Shown here piece by piece: positions 13,901 through 24,630 of a DNA stretch of 64,000 bases. This stretch comes from Mytilus edulis (taxonomy: Eukaryota; Mollusca; Bivalvia; Mytilida; Mytilidae): contig NC_092344.1 of NCBI RefSeq assembly GCF_963676685.1, forward strand, positions 100,160,749 through 100,224,748, in the 5' to 3' direction. Position numbers and translations under genes: made by a program. Position 1 is the first letter of the stretch. Each line of letters begins with the position of its first letter. The notes under the pieces were generated by a model. It was not told the origin of the DNA. It did no database searches and saw only the letters and a list, made by a program, of their open reading frames with translations.

Positions 13901-16900
13901 GTGATATGCTAAGCCAATCTCAATTTTTAATTTAAATTACCATATCTTTAAAACAAAGATGTCTGACAGTAGTGACAGATCAGAATATTGTTCACATTTT
14001 ACAACTCATCTCTGTCAAAGTCTGCGGTTTTATAGTACTGGAGGAATGTCTGAAGAAAATTTTTAAGTTCATTCAACATATTGATTAATTTAAAAGATAG
14101 ATGGTTGGTGTCTGACATATCTAATAAGTGATAACATATTGCATTTCATCGCTGCTGACCAAAGATCAAGTCCGTCTGTTTTGTAGCACTTGATTAAAGT
14201 GTGACAAATTATTTAAGATCAATTCCAAAAGATTTATAAACAGGAAGTAGGTGTCAGACTAGAGAACATCTGAAAAGTGCTTTACATGTTACAAATTATA
14301 ACTGTCAAGCTGCTCACCAAAGATGAAGACATTTTGTTCTGTAGTACCTGAGAAAAGTGTGACAGAAATATTTGATGTACCAAGGGATGAAAGAATGAAT
14401 AGACTGACAAGATGCATGCACGAATTCAAGGAATTTCACATACATGAAAAAAAATAATTGAGAACAAATACAGAATAAACAAATGTCTCCTGTGAACATA
14501 TAACATAATTGTTAGTGAAAATGCAAGGAAAAAACTTACTTTTTGCTATCCATGAATTTTGATAGTGTATAAATCTGTTCTTTACCTCTTGGTAACACAA
14601 ATTTTCTGTCCCCGTCATAAATACGGTTTAGACTTGTACATGTAGGGAATTGTTTTTACCTCTTGGTAACAAAAGTTTTCTGTCCCCATCATAAATACAG
14701 TTAAATATTAGACTTGTACATATAGGGAATTGTTTTTAACTCTTGTAACACAAGTTTTCTGTCCCCATCATAAATATGGTTTAGACTTGTACATATAGGG
14801 AATTGTTCTTACCTCTTGGTAACACAAGCTTTCTGTCCCAATCATAAATACTGTTTAGACTTGTACATGTAGGGAATTGTTCTTACCTCTTGGTAACACA
14901 AGTTTTCTGTCCCAATCATAAATACTGTTTAGACTTGTACATGTAGGGAATTGTTCTTACCTCTTGTTAACACAAGTTTTCCATTCCCATCATAAATACT
15001 GTTTAGACTTGTACATGAAGGGAATTGTTCTTACCTCTCATTAACACAAGTTTTCTATCCCCATCATCAATACTGTTTAGAATTGTACATGTATGGAAAT
15101 GTTCTTACCTCTTGGTAACACAAGTTTTCCATTCCCATCATAAATACTGTTTAGACTTGTACATGAAGGGAATTGTTTTTACCTCTTGGTAACATAAGTT
15201 TTCTATCCCCATCATAAATACGGTTTAGACTTGTACATGTAGGGAATTGTTTTTACCTCTTGGTAACAAAAGTTTTCTGTCCCCATCATAAATACGGTTT
15301 AGACTGGTACATATAGGGAATTGTTTTTAACTCTTGTTAACACAAGTTTTCTATCCCCATCATAAATACTGTTTAGACTTGTACATGTAAGGAATTGTTT
15401 TTACCCTTTGTTAAAAAAAGTTTTCTATCCCCATCATAAATACTGTTTAGACTTGTACATGAAGGGAATGGTTCTTACCTCTTGTTAACACAAGTTTTCC
15501 ATCCCCAGCATAAATACTGTTAAGACTTGTAAATTAAGGTAATTGTTCTAATTACCTCTTGTTAACACAAGTTTTCTGTCCCCATCATAAATACTATTTA
15601 GACTTGTACATATTGGAAATTGTTTTTACCTCTTGTTAACACAAGTTTTCTGTCCCCATCATAAATACTGTTTAGACTTGTACAAGTAAGGAATTGTTCT
15701 TACCTCTTGTTAACACAAGTTTTCTATCCCCATCATAAATACTGTTTAGACTTGTAAATGAAGGGAATTGTTCTTACCTCTTGGAAACATAAGTTTTCTA
15801 TCCCCATCATAAGTACTGTTTAGGCTTGTACATGTAGGGAATTGTGCTTACCACTTGTTAACACAAGTTTTCTATCCCCATCATAAATACTGTTTAGACT
15901 TGTACAAGTAAGGAATTGTTCTTACCTCTTGTTAACACAAGTTTTCTATCCCCATCATAAATACTGTTTAGACTTGTAAATGAAGGGAATTGTTCTTACC
16001 TCTTGGTAACATAAGTTTTCTATCCCCATCATAAGTACTGTTTAGGCTTGTACATGTAGGGAATTGTGCTTACCACTTGTTAACACAAGTTTTCTATCCC
16101 CATCATAAATACTGTTTAGACTTGTATATGCAAGGAATTGTTCTTACCTCTTGTTAACACAAGTTTTCTATCCCCATCATCAATACTGTTTAGAATTGTA
16201 AATGTAAGGAATTGTTCTTACCTCTATGTAACACTAGTTTTCTATCCCCATCATAAATACTGTTTATACTTGTACATGTAGGGAATTGTTCTTACCTCTC
16301 ATTAACACAAGTTTTCTATCCCCATCATCAATACTGTTTAGAATTGTACATGTAGGGAATTATTCTTACCTCTTGTTAACACAAGTTTTCTATCCCCATC
16401 ATAAATACTGTTTAGACTTGTACATGAAGGGAAACGACTCATCACCCAACGGATCTGGTTATTAGGATCCTTCTGATCTTTTAATGTCATCTGAAAAACA
16501 ACATCAACAATAAATTTGAAGTACATGTATATAATTGTTTAACATTTCACAGCGGTTTTATACTTTTACCTTAGTTTAAACCTATTTATTTACTTTTTAC
16601 CTTAATTATTCATCCCATATTTTTATTAACTATGTACATGTACTTGTATTGTATCACAGATCAAATATATTCGTTCATTATGTGTTAATTTGTGTTCCTA
16701 TATTTTTTTATTGAGTTAAGCCTTCCAATTGATATTTCATAGTATGTCTTTCTATGTTGTGATTTTAAACTATTGATACCATTAAAATGTTTAATCCTCC
16801 TGCAATTGTTTGCACCTGTCCTAAGTCAGGAATCTGATGTTCATTGGTTGTGGTCTGTTTATATGGTTCATAAGTGTTTCTTGTTTCTCGTTTTTATATA

Positions 16901-19900
16901 GATTAGACTGTTGGCTTTCCTGTTTGAATGGTTTTACACTAGCAATTTTTGGGGCCCTTTACAGCTTGCTGTTCAGTGTGAGCCAAGGCCCCGTGTCGAA
17001 GGCTGTACCTTGACCTATTTTGGTTTACTTTCATAAATTTTTACTATGACTGGGAGTTGTCTCATTGGCACTCATACCATATTTTTTTATACCTTTATAA
17101 CAATTTCTCAAAATAATCATTTTTAAGTACTTTTCTAATAGAGTTTTATGTTAATGTATCTTCTGGGTCAGATGATCATGAAATTTGTCAGCACTAAAAC
17201 TGTCAATTTTATAATAAAAAAAGATCAATTGGTCATATCTGTATAATATAGAGTCTATCTTTGTATAAGAATGATAATTCAAAACTTACACATATCTTTT
17301 CTAGAATTTTAGTACAGGATTCTGGATTGTAACTAGACTAATTACTATTTTTTTTCTATAGACACTCACCATACATTTGAACCTTTCCCTTTCATCTGCC
17401 TCTACAGTATCAGCAACAGCAGCAAAGGTATACCCAACACCATTCTTTACAGCATACCAAGCCCCCATACACTGGTACCTGATCTCTGTCAAATAATTAT
17501 TAAATCAAAGCAGGGTAATCATTCTATATAATAAATAATTTAATGAAAAATTCAATAAGTAGTACATTTAATAGTTCAAAATTTTGTCATTTTCATTTTT
17601 TTTTTTTAATTTACAGGAAATAAATACACCAAAATTTTGTACCAAACACCTGCATGTTAAACTTTTTGCATGCAAACTTAACTACTGTATATGAGAATCT
17701 GCATCCATTAAATTTGTTTTTCTCCTAAAAATAAATACATACGCTGATCTACAGAAGTTGATACATCACGGCATTTAGCATAATTAATCAGAAACATTCT
17801 GTTATCAACATAAGCAGAACCAGGATCTTGACAAGCTGCAATCCTACTTCGTGGCTCATTACAAATACCACCCAGTGAAGTTGGTCCTCCGACCTCATAG
17901 GAAAATTGATATACACCTTCTATTGTGGTAATACAGTTTAATTTGACTACAGATCGCCCTGGAAGAGGAGAAATATATATGACATATCACTTCAGGTCAA
18001 TTGGCACATAACAATAATTTGAAAAACTTTTTTGTTAAGTTGTTTCCCTTATTAAAGTGTGTTTTGTTGTTTGATACAACATGAAAATGGTTAAAGGTCA
18101 GTTCATATCTAAAATTGTAGTACCAAATCTTGTTAATTAAGGAATTTTTGGGTAAAAAAAAATCATTCAAATGCAAATACATGTATATAGTTACCAATCA
18201 TGTTTCAATATATACAGGTTGTGAAAAATTGACACATTTTGTAAAGCAGTGAATATTTAGAAAGAACACTAAATGAATGAAATTGGAAATAAAATTTAAG
18301 ACAATGGCTCTTTTAAATATGCAATGCTTCAAGAAAATGAAGAGAAAAGGTTGGACTACCCACAGGCACTTGTCTCAGAATTTTTTTTCCCTATATACCT
18401 TATTATAACACAAGGTACTTAACTTGCATTTTAGAACAATGTTAGGTGGTGACGAAGTTCCGTTATATGCCGCTTTATATGCTGTTAATCCCACTAAAGC
18501 CTGTTTTGTCGTAAATCTAAATTGATTTATCTTTACAATGGTGTATAACATGCCTACATTTATTGTCGGAATCATCCGTAGCAATCCTACCAAAGTATGT
18601 CAATCGTTATAATTTTGCAAACCGCTGAAGAATTGGCAATAAACGCGTCATGCTCCTTGTATATCTCGGTTTCCGATTGGTCAATTCTATGGGAAAGTCT
18701 AAATGATTCTCGGAGTTATCTGATCTTGTTTCATTTCATACGTAAAGTCAAGAGAGAGTCTGCAAGACATAATTGACGTCATGGGAAAATTTGTAACTTA
18801 GACATACCACAAACAACACTTGTTAGATTTTTTCACGGTATATCATACATTTTTACTAACTGTATAATAAGTTCTATTCATACGGAAACTAACATTTTTT
18901 TTTACAACAATTATTATAATAAATCATTTACTGCGGCTGTTTATTGCCAATTCTTCAGCGGTTTGCAAAATTGTTACGATTGACATACTTTGGTAGGATT
19001 GCTACGGATGATTCCGACAACAAATGTAGGCATGTTATACACCATTGTATAGATAAATCAATTTAGATTTACGATATAAAAAGCTTTAGTGAGGTTGACA
19101 GCCTATAAAGCGGCATATAACGGAACTTCGTCACCACCTAACATTTTTCTAAAATGCAAGTTAAGTACCTTGTGTTATAATAAGGTATATAGGAATTTTT
19201 TTTCTGAGACAAGTGCCTGTGGGACTACCCTATATTGGTATTACTGTAATATAAAGTACAACATTTTACTGTACATTCCTATTCAAAAAAGAGTTATCTG
19301 AGTTATCTCTTGTTAAAAAGGAAAGTTTAAAGTCATATGAAACCAGATGCTCCGCAAGGTGCAGCTTTAAACGACCGCAGAGGTCGAACCCTGAATGGTT
19401 GGGGCTAGTATAGACACAACATTCAAGCTGGACACAGCTCTGAATTTGGATTGTGATTAAATAGTTGACACAGCATACAGTAGGTTTCTGACACAGAATA
19501 AATGTGGTCTAATGAACTTTAAAAAAATAATTTCGCTTTTGAGCAATTCACTATGCTGTTGAATATTAATCCTCTTAAAAAAAAATATTTGAAGAAATTT
19601 TCTTTTTATTCTTTGAAATCTGAAATGTGAAAAATTAACCCCCCGCCCCCAATTTTTTTTCACCTCCCCCTTTCCCTTATTCAAAAAATGATCTCAATTC
19701 GAATTTCTAATGGAGTTTGCAACAATAAATATACATCAAAAAATATTAAAATATAAAATGTCATACAGTCAGGGTTAAAATTAATATTAATTAAAGTCAT
19801 AAGAAACCTCAAATTAAAAAAAAATATGCATATGTTTTTTTATAACTAAATAGAAAGGAAGCAATTCGCCGACATAATTTCCGTATGCATAGTGACCTGA

Positions 19901-22900
19901 GGGTAACCCTCCTCGTAAAAATCCGGTGATTACAATACGCATGGATCTGTCATTAAAATAAACAATTATCTGATTGTACATGTTAAAGATGTGCTCAATA
20001 CCCATGCTTTTTGTTATTTGTTTACTATAAGGTGACAATTGGTAAAGTTAAAACTTCGGCTTCAAAACACGACATTTAATGAGCAGCCATATTTGTTAAA
20101 TCATAAAAGACAGAGAGAATAAAAAATGGACTATTAAACGATATATTTGTGTAAAAAATGATAAATTCGTGCACAGAGGACTAAGTTTATGATATATACA
20201 TGCATTGGTTCAAGAATTGGATAAACATTATTTTTCACCACTCACTCATTTCATATGACATTAATATTAACTTCTAAAAAAATAAATGGGGAATGTGTCC
20301 AAAGGGACACAGATGATGCCTCCGCTAGCATATAACATAATAAAGAGACATAACTCAAGAACTGTACAGGTGAAGCTGCCAAAAATTGAACTTAAACTGA
20401 GTTTAGAGGTAATAAGCATTATATACACATTTCATTAAATTTAGTTGAGACAAACTTAAGTTAAGCGAACAGATACTAAAAAATTCTTCAATTTTCCATT
20501 TGTAAAAAACAGCATTCTTTCCTCAAAATTTGACAAAACTCCCATATTTCATGTATTTACTTAAAAGGTGGTGTGAACAACATAAATGAAATAAATCAAT
20601 CTGAAGTTTGTCTAAGATGAACAAGTACTTACGAAACATAGTGATAGCATTGTCCATAGTAGGTAAGCCCTCTGTTATACCCCTGCATGATTTATCAATA
20701 GTTATAGGTTTTCCTGAATTTAATCTAATACAATCCTCTGAAAATTGAAAAATTAAATAACAAATTCAATAATATGTTTAAAATGAAAACAAATGCAGAG
20801 CTTTGATTTCCTTGGCTCTATTAATGTGAAAAAAATAAAGATACCTATCTTAAATGATAAAGACAACATATTTGACTCTAGATATCTTTTTTAATATTTT
20901 TAATAAAATAATATCACATGCACAAAGTTAATACAATAAATAAAAGTTAAATGATATTTTGTTCCAGTTATGACTACAGCTAACCCCCACTATCTACTTG
21001 ACTGAATTTGATCCATTTAAATATTTCTCCAATCAGATCTGCACCAAAAAGAGGTGTTTTGTGTACAACAAAACTATCTCAACAAGTATCTTTAATGAAT
21101 CTCCAAGTTTAAACCTTAACTCAAGGGCTTATCTTCACCCCAAAGAAAATGCATGCTGCTACGTATTCCATCCTCTTCCTGAATATTTTAAAATATGTCT
21201 AGTCTGTGGCTGTTTTATTTGTCATTATGGGTGGTTAAATGACTCTTTAGTTAACTTACGTCTTTTGTACTGTATAATGTTTGGGGTCCTGTACAGTACA
21301 TCTATACAGTAATAACATTTGTTTACATCAGTTTCTCCACTGAAATGAAAAATTATTGTCAGCTTTCTATTATTAGTATCTCAAAGTTTTTTGTGTGCAC
21401 ATTGATTGCATGTAAATAATTACACTGGAGAAGTGTTTCTATAAGTGGCTGAACACTTTACAAGTAACATGTATGACTGGTACACAAATTACATTTTTTG
21501 TACTTTATTAGTTAAAATAAATAAACATAAAAAATATTATTGTGTTGTTGTTTTTTGGAATAGAGTACAATAAACATTCAATTATGAATTAATTTTGAGA
21601 ATGCACAACTTAACATAAACAGTTTTGCAAAGCATTTATATTTTCATATGTTAAAAAGTTTCATTTATGTTGTGCTTGTCTTGAAAATATCATGGGTTTT
21701 GCTCATCATTGCAGGCAGCATACCATGACCTGTATACATTTGTATGTTCACATCCTAGTTTTATAGGTGAATATTTTTCTCATTGGCAATGCAACCATAT
21801 CTTATTTTCCTATATACAATGATGAATGTAGATACATACAATATACCCATGAGCATTGTAGTGTTAACCATGGAACTATTCATCCCACCAATGATCGAGC
21901 TTTGTTGTGGGTGGGTATATATTGATATGCATTCTAATTGTTCCTGTGGCACAGAATCACGTCTCCATTTGTCGAAGGCAACATTTGTCTTTACATCAAC
22001 CCCAGCTTCTTGTGAATACCAATCTCCATGATATATGCTTGGTATGTTACAGACGGCCACTAGAAATAAAGTTTAAGAAATATGAAATACATGGCATATA
22101 TCCCTTTTAAAGAGTTAGAAAGTTACCCAGTTCATTGAACAATCTATAAACAAAGATATTGAATAGGCCTACCTTCTAACAGGTTGGGAACAAACCCCCT
22201 ATATGGTGATTATACCTGTATAGAGGAATAATCCTTCTTTAGAGGGTAAAAATTATCCCTCTATAGAGGGGTATTTTTGTTTGCACTGGATTTAAAGCAA
22301 ATTAGGGCAGAATGGCATTCTCTTCTTATTATGGCAGTAACCTGGAACAGTTGATGCACCAATTGATGTACTTAATTCAATATGCACATGCCCAGTTTGA
22401 TGCTCATCTAACTAAATATAAAATCTATTGTTAACCATGATTGAAAGATGTGATGATCAGGTAAAATCTACTCACTTATGCCTCACTGAACAGAATTTCT
22501 ATTGTTAGATTTAACAAGAAAATTAAAGGTCAACTATTCCTTTTGTTGTTGATCAGGTGTTCAGATAGGTATACAATAGATTGCAAGTTTTGTCACTTTA
22601 GCAGAAAACTGGTTATCCCAATTTTTAGTAAAGTGCATATGTTGATGCATATAATGCTAGAGATTATAGCCAATATAACTAGAAAATGCCATTCTGCCCT
22701 AATTTGCTTTAAATCCAGTGCAAACAAATATATACCCCTCTATAGAGGAATAATTTTTACCCTCTAAAGAAGGATTATCCCTCTATACAGGTATAATCAC
22801 CATCCAGGGGGTTTGTTCCCAACCTGTCTAAAACATCACATACATGTATTAATGTCTTCTATACAAATCCTTGTTTATAGTTATACAACACTTTTATGAA

Positions 22901-23236
22901 AACAAACTATATATATTATGATTTTGTAATATTACCTATAATTAATCTACACTTAACCCTACAAGAATGTCGTTTCATTAAATATCTAAAAGAAGGGAAT
23001 ATCATTCTCTGTGATTGTTTTTTGTGTAAGATATTTAAAGGTAAACAAATTATTATACCAGTCCGGAAATGAATCAGGTGTTGAATCAACACTATGATGT
23101 CATAAACATAATGTTTCCATTTACATATAATATAAGTCTTATCTTTGTTTGTCAATATTTTGTTCATACCTGCAAGTCTAAAATTCAACGATAAGCACAA
23201 GATACAAACAGAAAATGGGATCATTTTGATCGCCAT
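4939..23236 (-). CDS. Secreted, probably GPI-anchored cysteine-rich protein with two DUF7042/7043/7044-like modules (13 exons)
   Basis: Exons, 5' to 3' on the minus strand: 23236-23170, 22059-21847, 20737-20633, 17958-17743, 17485-17370, 16490-16370, 13867-13642, 9480-9416, 8899-8771, 7757-7512, 6326-6220, 5939-5801, 5084-4939. All have GT/AG borders, the phases agree, and they sum to 1896 nt (631 residues plus stop). Residues 1-22 are a signal peptide (MAIKMIPFSVCILCLSLNFR). The chain then has two related halves: one opens with CNIPSIYHGDWYS (exon 2), the other with CVLPRNMSGTWFTQGQQF (exon 7). Each continues with paired-cysteine segments, for example GICNEPRSRIAACQDPGSAY in exon 4. This resembles the invertebrate DUF7042/7043/7044/7045 family, named from memory; its function is unknown to me. 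Several N-glycosylation sequons are present. The last 20 or so residues are hydrophobic after a small-residue stretch (NKSAAVTPS), as in GPI signals. The exon 2 donor is the least certain border; an alternative in the same phase lies about 40 nt upstream. Confidence 0.8.
6720..7345 (-). pseudogene. 3' end of a non-LTR retrotransposon (LINE), broken
   Basis: The minus-strand frame 7286-6990 reads RYCSVCNSGQIENEKHFLLH, the C-terminal CxxC...H...C knuckle that follows reverse transcriptase in many LINEs. Downstream the same strand has AATAAAATATTTGTATTTGT, a LINE-like 3' end with a short-repeat tail. The reverse transcriptase itself is missing. It lies in an intron of the GPI-anchored protein gene. 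Confidence 0.75.
7819..8438. mobile_element. Mussel repeat element with 161-bp internal units, short copy
   Basis: It starts GAGCTGTCAGAGCGACAGC followed by AAACCGGATTT and ends AAATCCAGTTAAAA, so the ends are near-inverted. Inside are about 2.5 copies of a unit containing TTTTGTCATCAGTAACAACA. A 121-codon minus-strand frame here is only the repeat read through. A longer copy lies at 12440-13357. Confidence 0.7.
11482..11924. mobile_element. Tigger/pogo-like MITE, 443 bp, TA target duplication
   Basis: Left end CAGTAAAACCTGTATAAACC; right end, reverse complemented, CAGTCAAACCTGATTAAACC. It is flanked by TA on both sides. The host repeat without the insertion (AAGTACATGTTTAGATTC, seen near 11352 and 57606) shows that exactly this segment was inserted with TA duplicated. 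CAGT ends and a TA duplication fit the Tc1/mariner group, pogo branch. No transposase is present. Confidence 0.9.
12440..13357. mobile_element. Mussel repeat element with 161-bp internal units, long copy
   Basis: Same family as 7819-8438: it starts GAGGCTGTCACAACGACAGC with AAACCGGATTT and ends AAATCCGGTTAAAA. About five internal units recur at 161 bp (TGACCTCC near 12559, 12719, 12881, 13042, 13202). It interrupts the host element between CGAAAACCAAG and AATGCTTATTTGGGCC, which are adjacent in the related copy near 58375. Confidence 0.85.
14573..16434 (-). repeat. 74-bp tandem array, about 25 copies, each containing an exon end and splice donor
   Basis: Units follow at a 74-bp spacing from about 14583 to 16369, judged by the recurring TTACCTCTT on the plus strand. 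Read on the minus strand, each unit is the last roughly 60 nt of exon 6 of the GPI-anchored protein gene (coding FPSCTSLNSIYDGDRKLVLT) followed by AGAG|GTAAGAAC, a good 5' splice site, and a few intron bases. The copy nearest 16434 runs into the unique part of exon 6 and is taken as the real exon end. The others lie in intron 6. The unit length is not a multiple of three, and retention of the first unit's intron part gives a stop after about 10 codons. Copies differ by a few substitutions each. Confidence 0.93.
16700..17095 (+). repeat. Dispersed mussel repeat (SINE-like, unclassified)
   Basis: It contains CACCTGTCCTAAGTCAGGAA, the CCGTGTCGAAGGC segment and a terminal GTTGTCTCATTGGCACTCAT followed by CATACCA. 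The same order of words recurs at 27995-28155, 28475-28890 and 51040-51485. No RNA polymerase III boxes were confirmed. Confidence 0.6.
18361..19221. mobile_element. MITE with about 285-bp inverted repeats and 8-bp target duplication (hAT-like)
   Basis: Termini CACAGGCACTTGTCTCAGAA and its inverse. The two arms, about 18361-18650 and 18935-19221, are near-identical inverted copies. GGACTACC occurs directly on both sides (18353-18360 and 19222-19229), an 8-bp duplication that points to the hAT group. Frames inside are arms read on either strand. It sits in intron 3 of the GPI-anchored protein gene. Fragments of the same terminus occur at 23930-24005. Confidence 0.92.
19340..19740 (+). mobile_element. 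Left-end copy of the CTCCGCAGGG repeat element
   Basis: It starts CCAGATGCTCCGCAAGGTGC and runs through ACCGCAGAGGTCGAACCCTG and the C-rich stretch AACCCCCCGCCCCC. It matches 56530-56990 in order. The distal part of the element is not obvious after this. Confidence 0.7.
20282..20620. repeat. Dispersed repeat starting AATGTGTCCAAAGGGACACA
   Basis: The segment opens with a short inverted motif (GTGTCC...GGACAC) and the stretch GATGATGCCTCCGCTAGCAT, typical of a repeat I associate with mussel genomes. No coding frame. No second full copy was found in this window. Confidence 0.4.
22180..22826. mobile_element. MITE, 647 bp, about 150-bp inverted repeats, 5-bp target duplication
   Basis: Ends CAGGTTGGGAACAAACCCCC and its inverse. 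The arms share TATAGAGG and ACCCTCTAAAGAAGG blocks and a conserved AGGGCAGAATGGCATT segment. TCTAA flanks both ends (22175-22179 and 22827-22831). It lies between exons 1 and 2 of the GPI-anchored protein gene. No transposase frame; superfamily not assigned. Confidence 0.88.
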
Positions 23237-23275
23237 TCTGTTTTGATTCCAACTATGGCGGCACAGGTAAATCAG
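23237..23275 (-). promoter_or_regulatory. Start-proximal region of the GPI-anchored protein gene
   Basis: Just upstream of the ATG at 23236 lies AACTATGGCGGCACAG (about 23251-23266, plus strand), which resembles a YY1-type element. The plus-strand ATG inside it opens only a short frame, so I do not call a divergent gene here. Confidence 0.25.
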
Positions 23276-23929
23276 AAAACTGGTTCCTATCCAATAAAAG
23301 GTAGATGCTAGGCCGACGATAAGAAAATAGTAAACCAGTCGTCATCCAGGTGCGAATGATGACAGTGGCCGCTTTCGGAGCCTCGCTTTCGAGCCTTTTC
23401 GGACATATACCTTGGCAGACTACGTGAAATAAATATACCTTTGATTTCGTGATCCTCATTATATGGCAAAGGAGCGCACGAGTAGCGATAGATCTAAGTT
23501 TTTTTAATCAGATTGCCTTATTTATATCTTGATATCTGTCATATTTGGTTTTCGTTTATTGCTTTAATAAACGAAAAAAAATTAATATGAGATATCAACC
23601 AACGACAAAGTTGACTTGTGTGCTGCATGGTAATGAATCAGAAGGCAACCGGTACAGAAAGTCACAGACAGGCCTGATAGTCAGGATGTCACAGTAAAGT
23701 CACAATTCATTTTTGGATTATTTTTCTGTGAATGAGAAAACTTTTTATTTTTAAAAACATATCTATATTTTCTTGAATTATTATACATGTTTATATATTA
23801 TTTTAATATGTGTTAAAACAATACCAATCTTTCCACTACATAAAAACAATTGACCCCCCTATTTTCTGATTATAATTGAAAGGTTTCAAATGTTTCAATC
23901 TGCATGATTTGCTGCGAATATTCCTTTTA

Positions 23930-24005
23930 ACCACAGGCACTTGTCACTCAGAAAAAAACCAATATACCTTTATATAACACAGGCACTTGTCTCAGAAAAA
24001 TTTCT
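23930..24005. repeat. Fragments of the 18361-type MITE terminus
   Basis: CACAGGCACTTGTC occurs twice within 75 bp, each followed by a TCAGAAAAA-like run and TATATACC or TATACC, as at the ends of 18361-19221. Confidence 0.7.
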
Positions 24006-24399
24006 TTCCTTTATATACCTTAATATGATCTAATATATAACAATCGTATGTGGAAACAGAATGTCTCCTATCACTATAGCTCGTTCATCTCGCAAAATTC
24101 CAGTTTTTCATTCTTTTTGATTTTTCCAAGACCATGTTTTCCTATTGTTCGCTGCCTGTCCTTGTTTTCTTTTCCAATTTTCACATTTATATCACATAAA
24201 GTGACCTATTACTGTTTTGGTGTCTCCGTTTGGAAGATAATGTCGTTGGTTGGAAGAAGATTTATTCCAAATGGACTAATACCAAGACATAACATTTTTA
24301 CATTCAACAAACTGTTTAATTCAAAAAAACCAAAGACACTAAGAAACCTCTGCAATTTTATAAGATGTATTAATAGTAAGCTCACTCCTTCTTAACAAC

Positions 24400-24630
24400 C
24401 ATAATTTATTTAACATACTTATAGAAAGTATTTCTTTATACAATTTTAGCTTTTACATTTGACTATACAAGTCTATATATATATTCTTTTATATGTTATC
24501 TCATCCGAAATTTTGAATTTTATGCATTTTTAATGCATTTTTTATTTTTATGTATACTATTTTTTTTTTTAACTTCTCTGTAACCTTTGTACTTGCATGG
24601 TTTTATGAGAATAAACTATCTATCTAACCT
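24400..24630 (+). repeat. Possible LINE 3' terminus
   Basis: AT-rich tail ending GAGAATAAACTATCTATCTA, a polyadenylation-like signal followed by a short tandem end as seen in RTE/CR1-type LINEs. The preceding 115-codon frame (24048-24395) has no recognisable domain, so its coding status is left open. Confidence 0.35.

Noticed and set aside
20998-21312. 104-codon plus-strand frame
   Set aside because: Overlaps a dispersed repeat at its end, has no domain, and lies in an intron of a minus-strand gene.
21783-22110. Plus-strand frames opposite exon 2
   Set aside because: Antisense shadows of the spliced coding exon on the minus strand.
24048-24395. 115-codon plus-strand frame
   Set aside because: No recognised domain or splice context; may belong to a LINE-like tail, so not called a gene.
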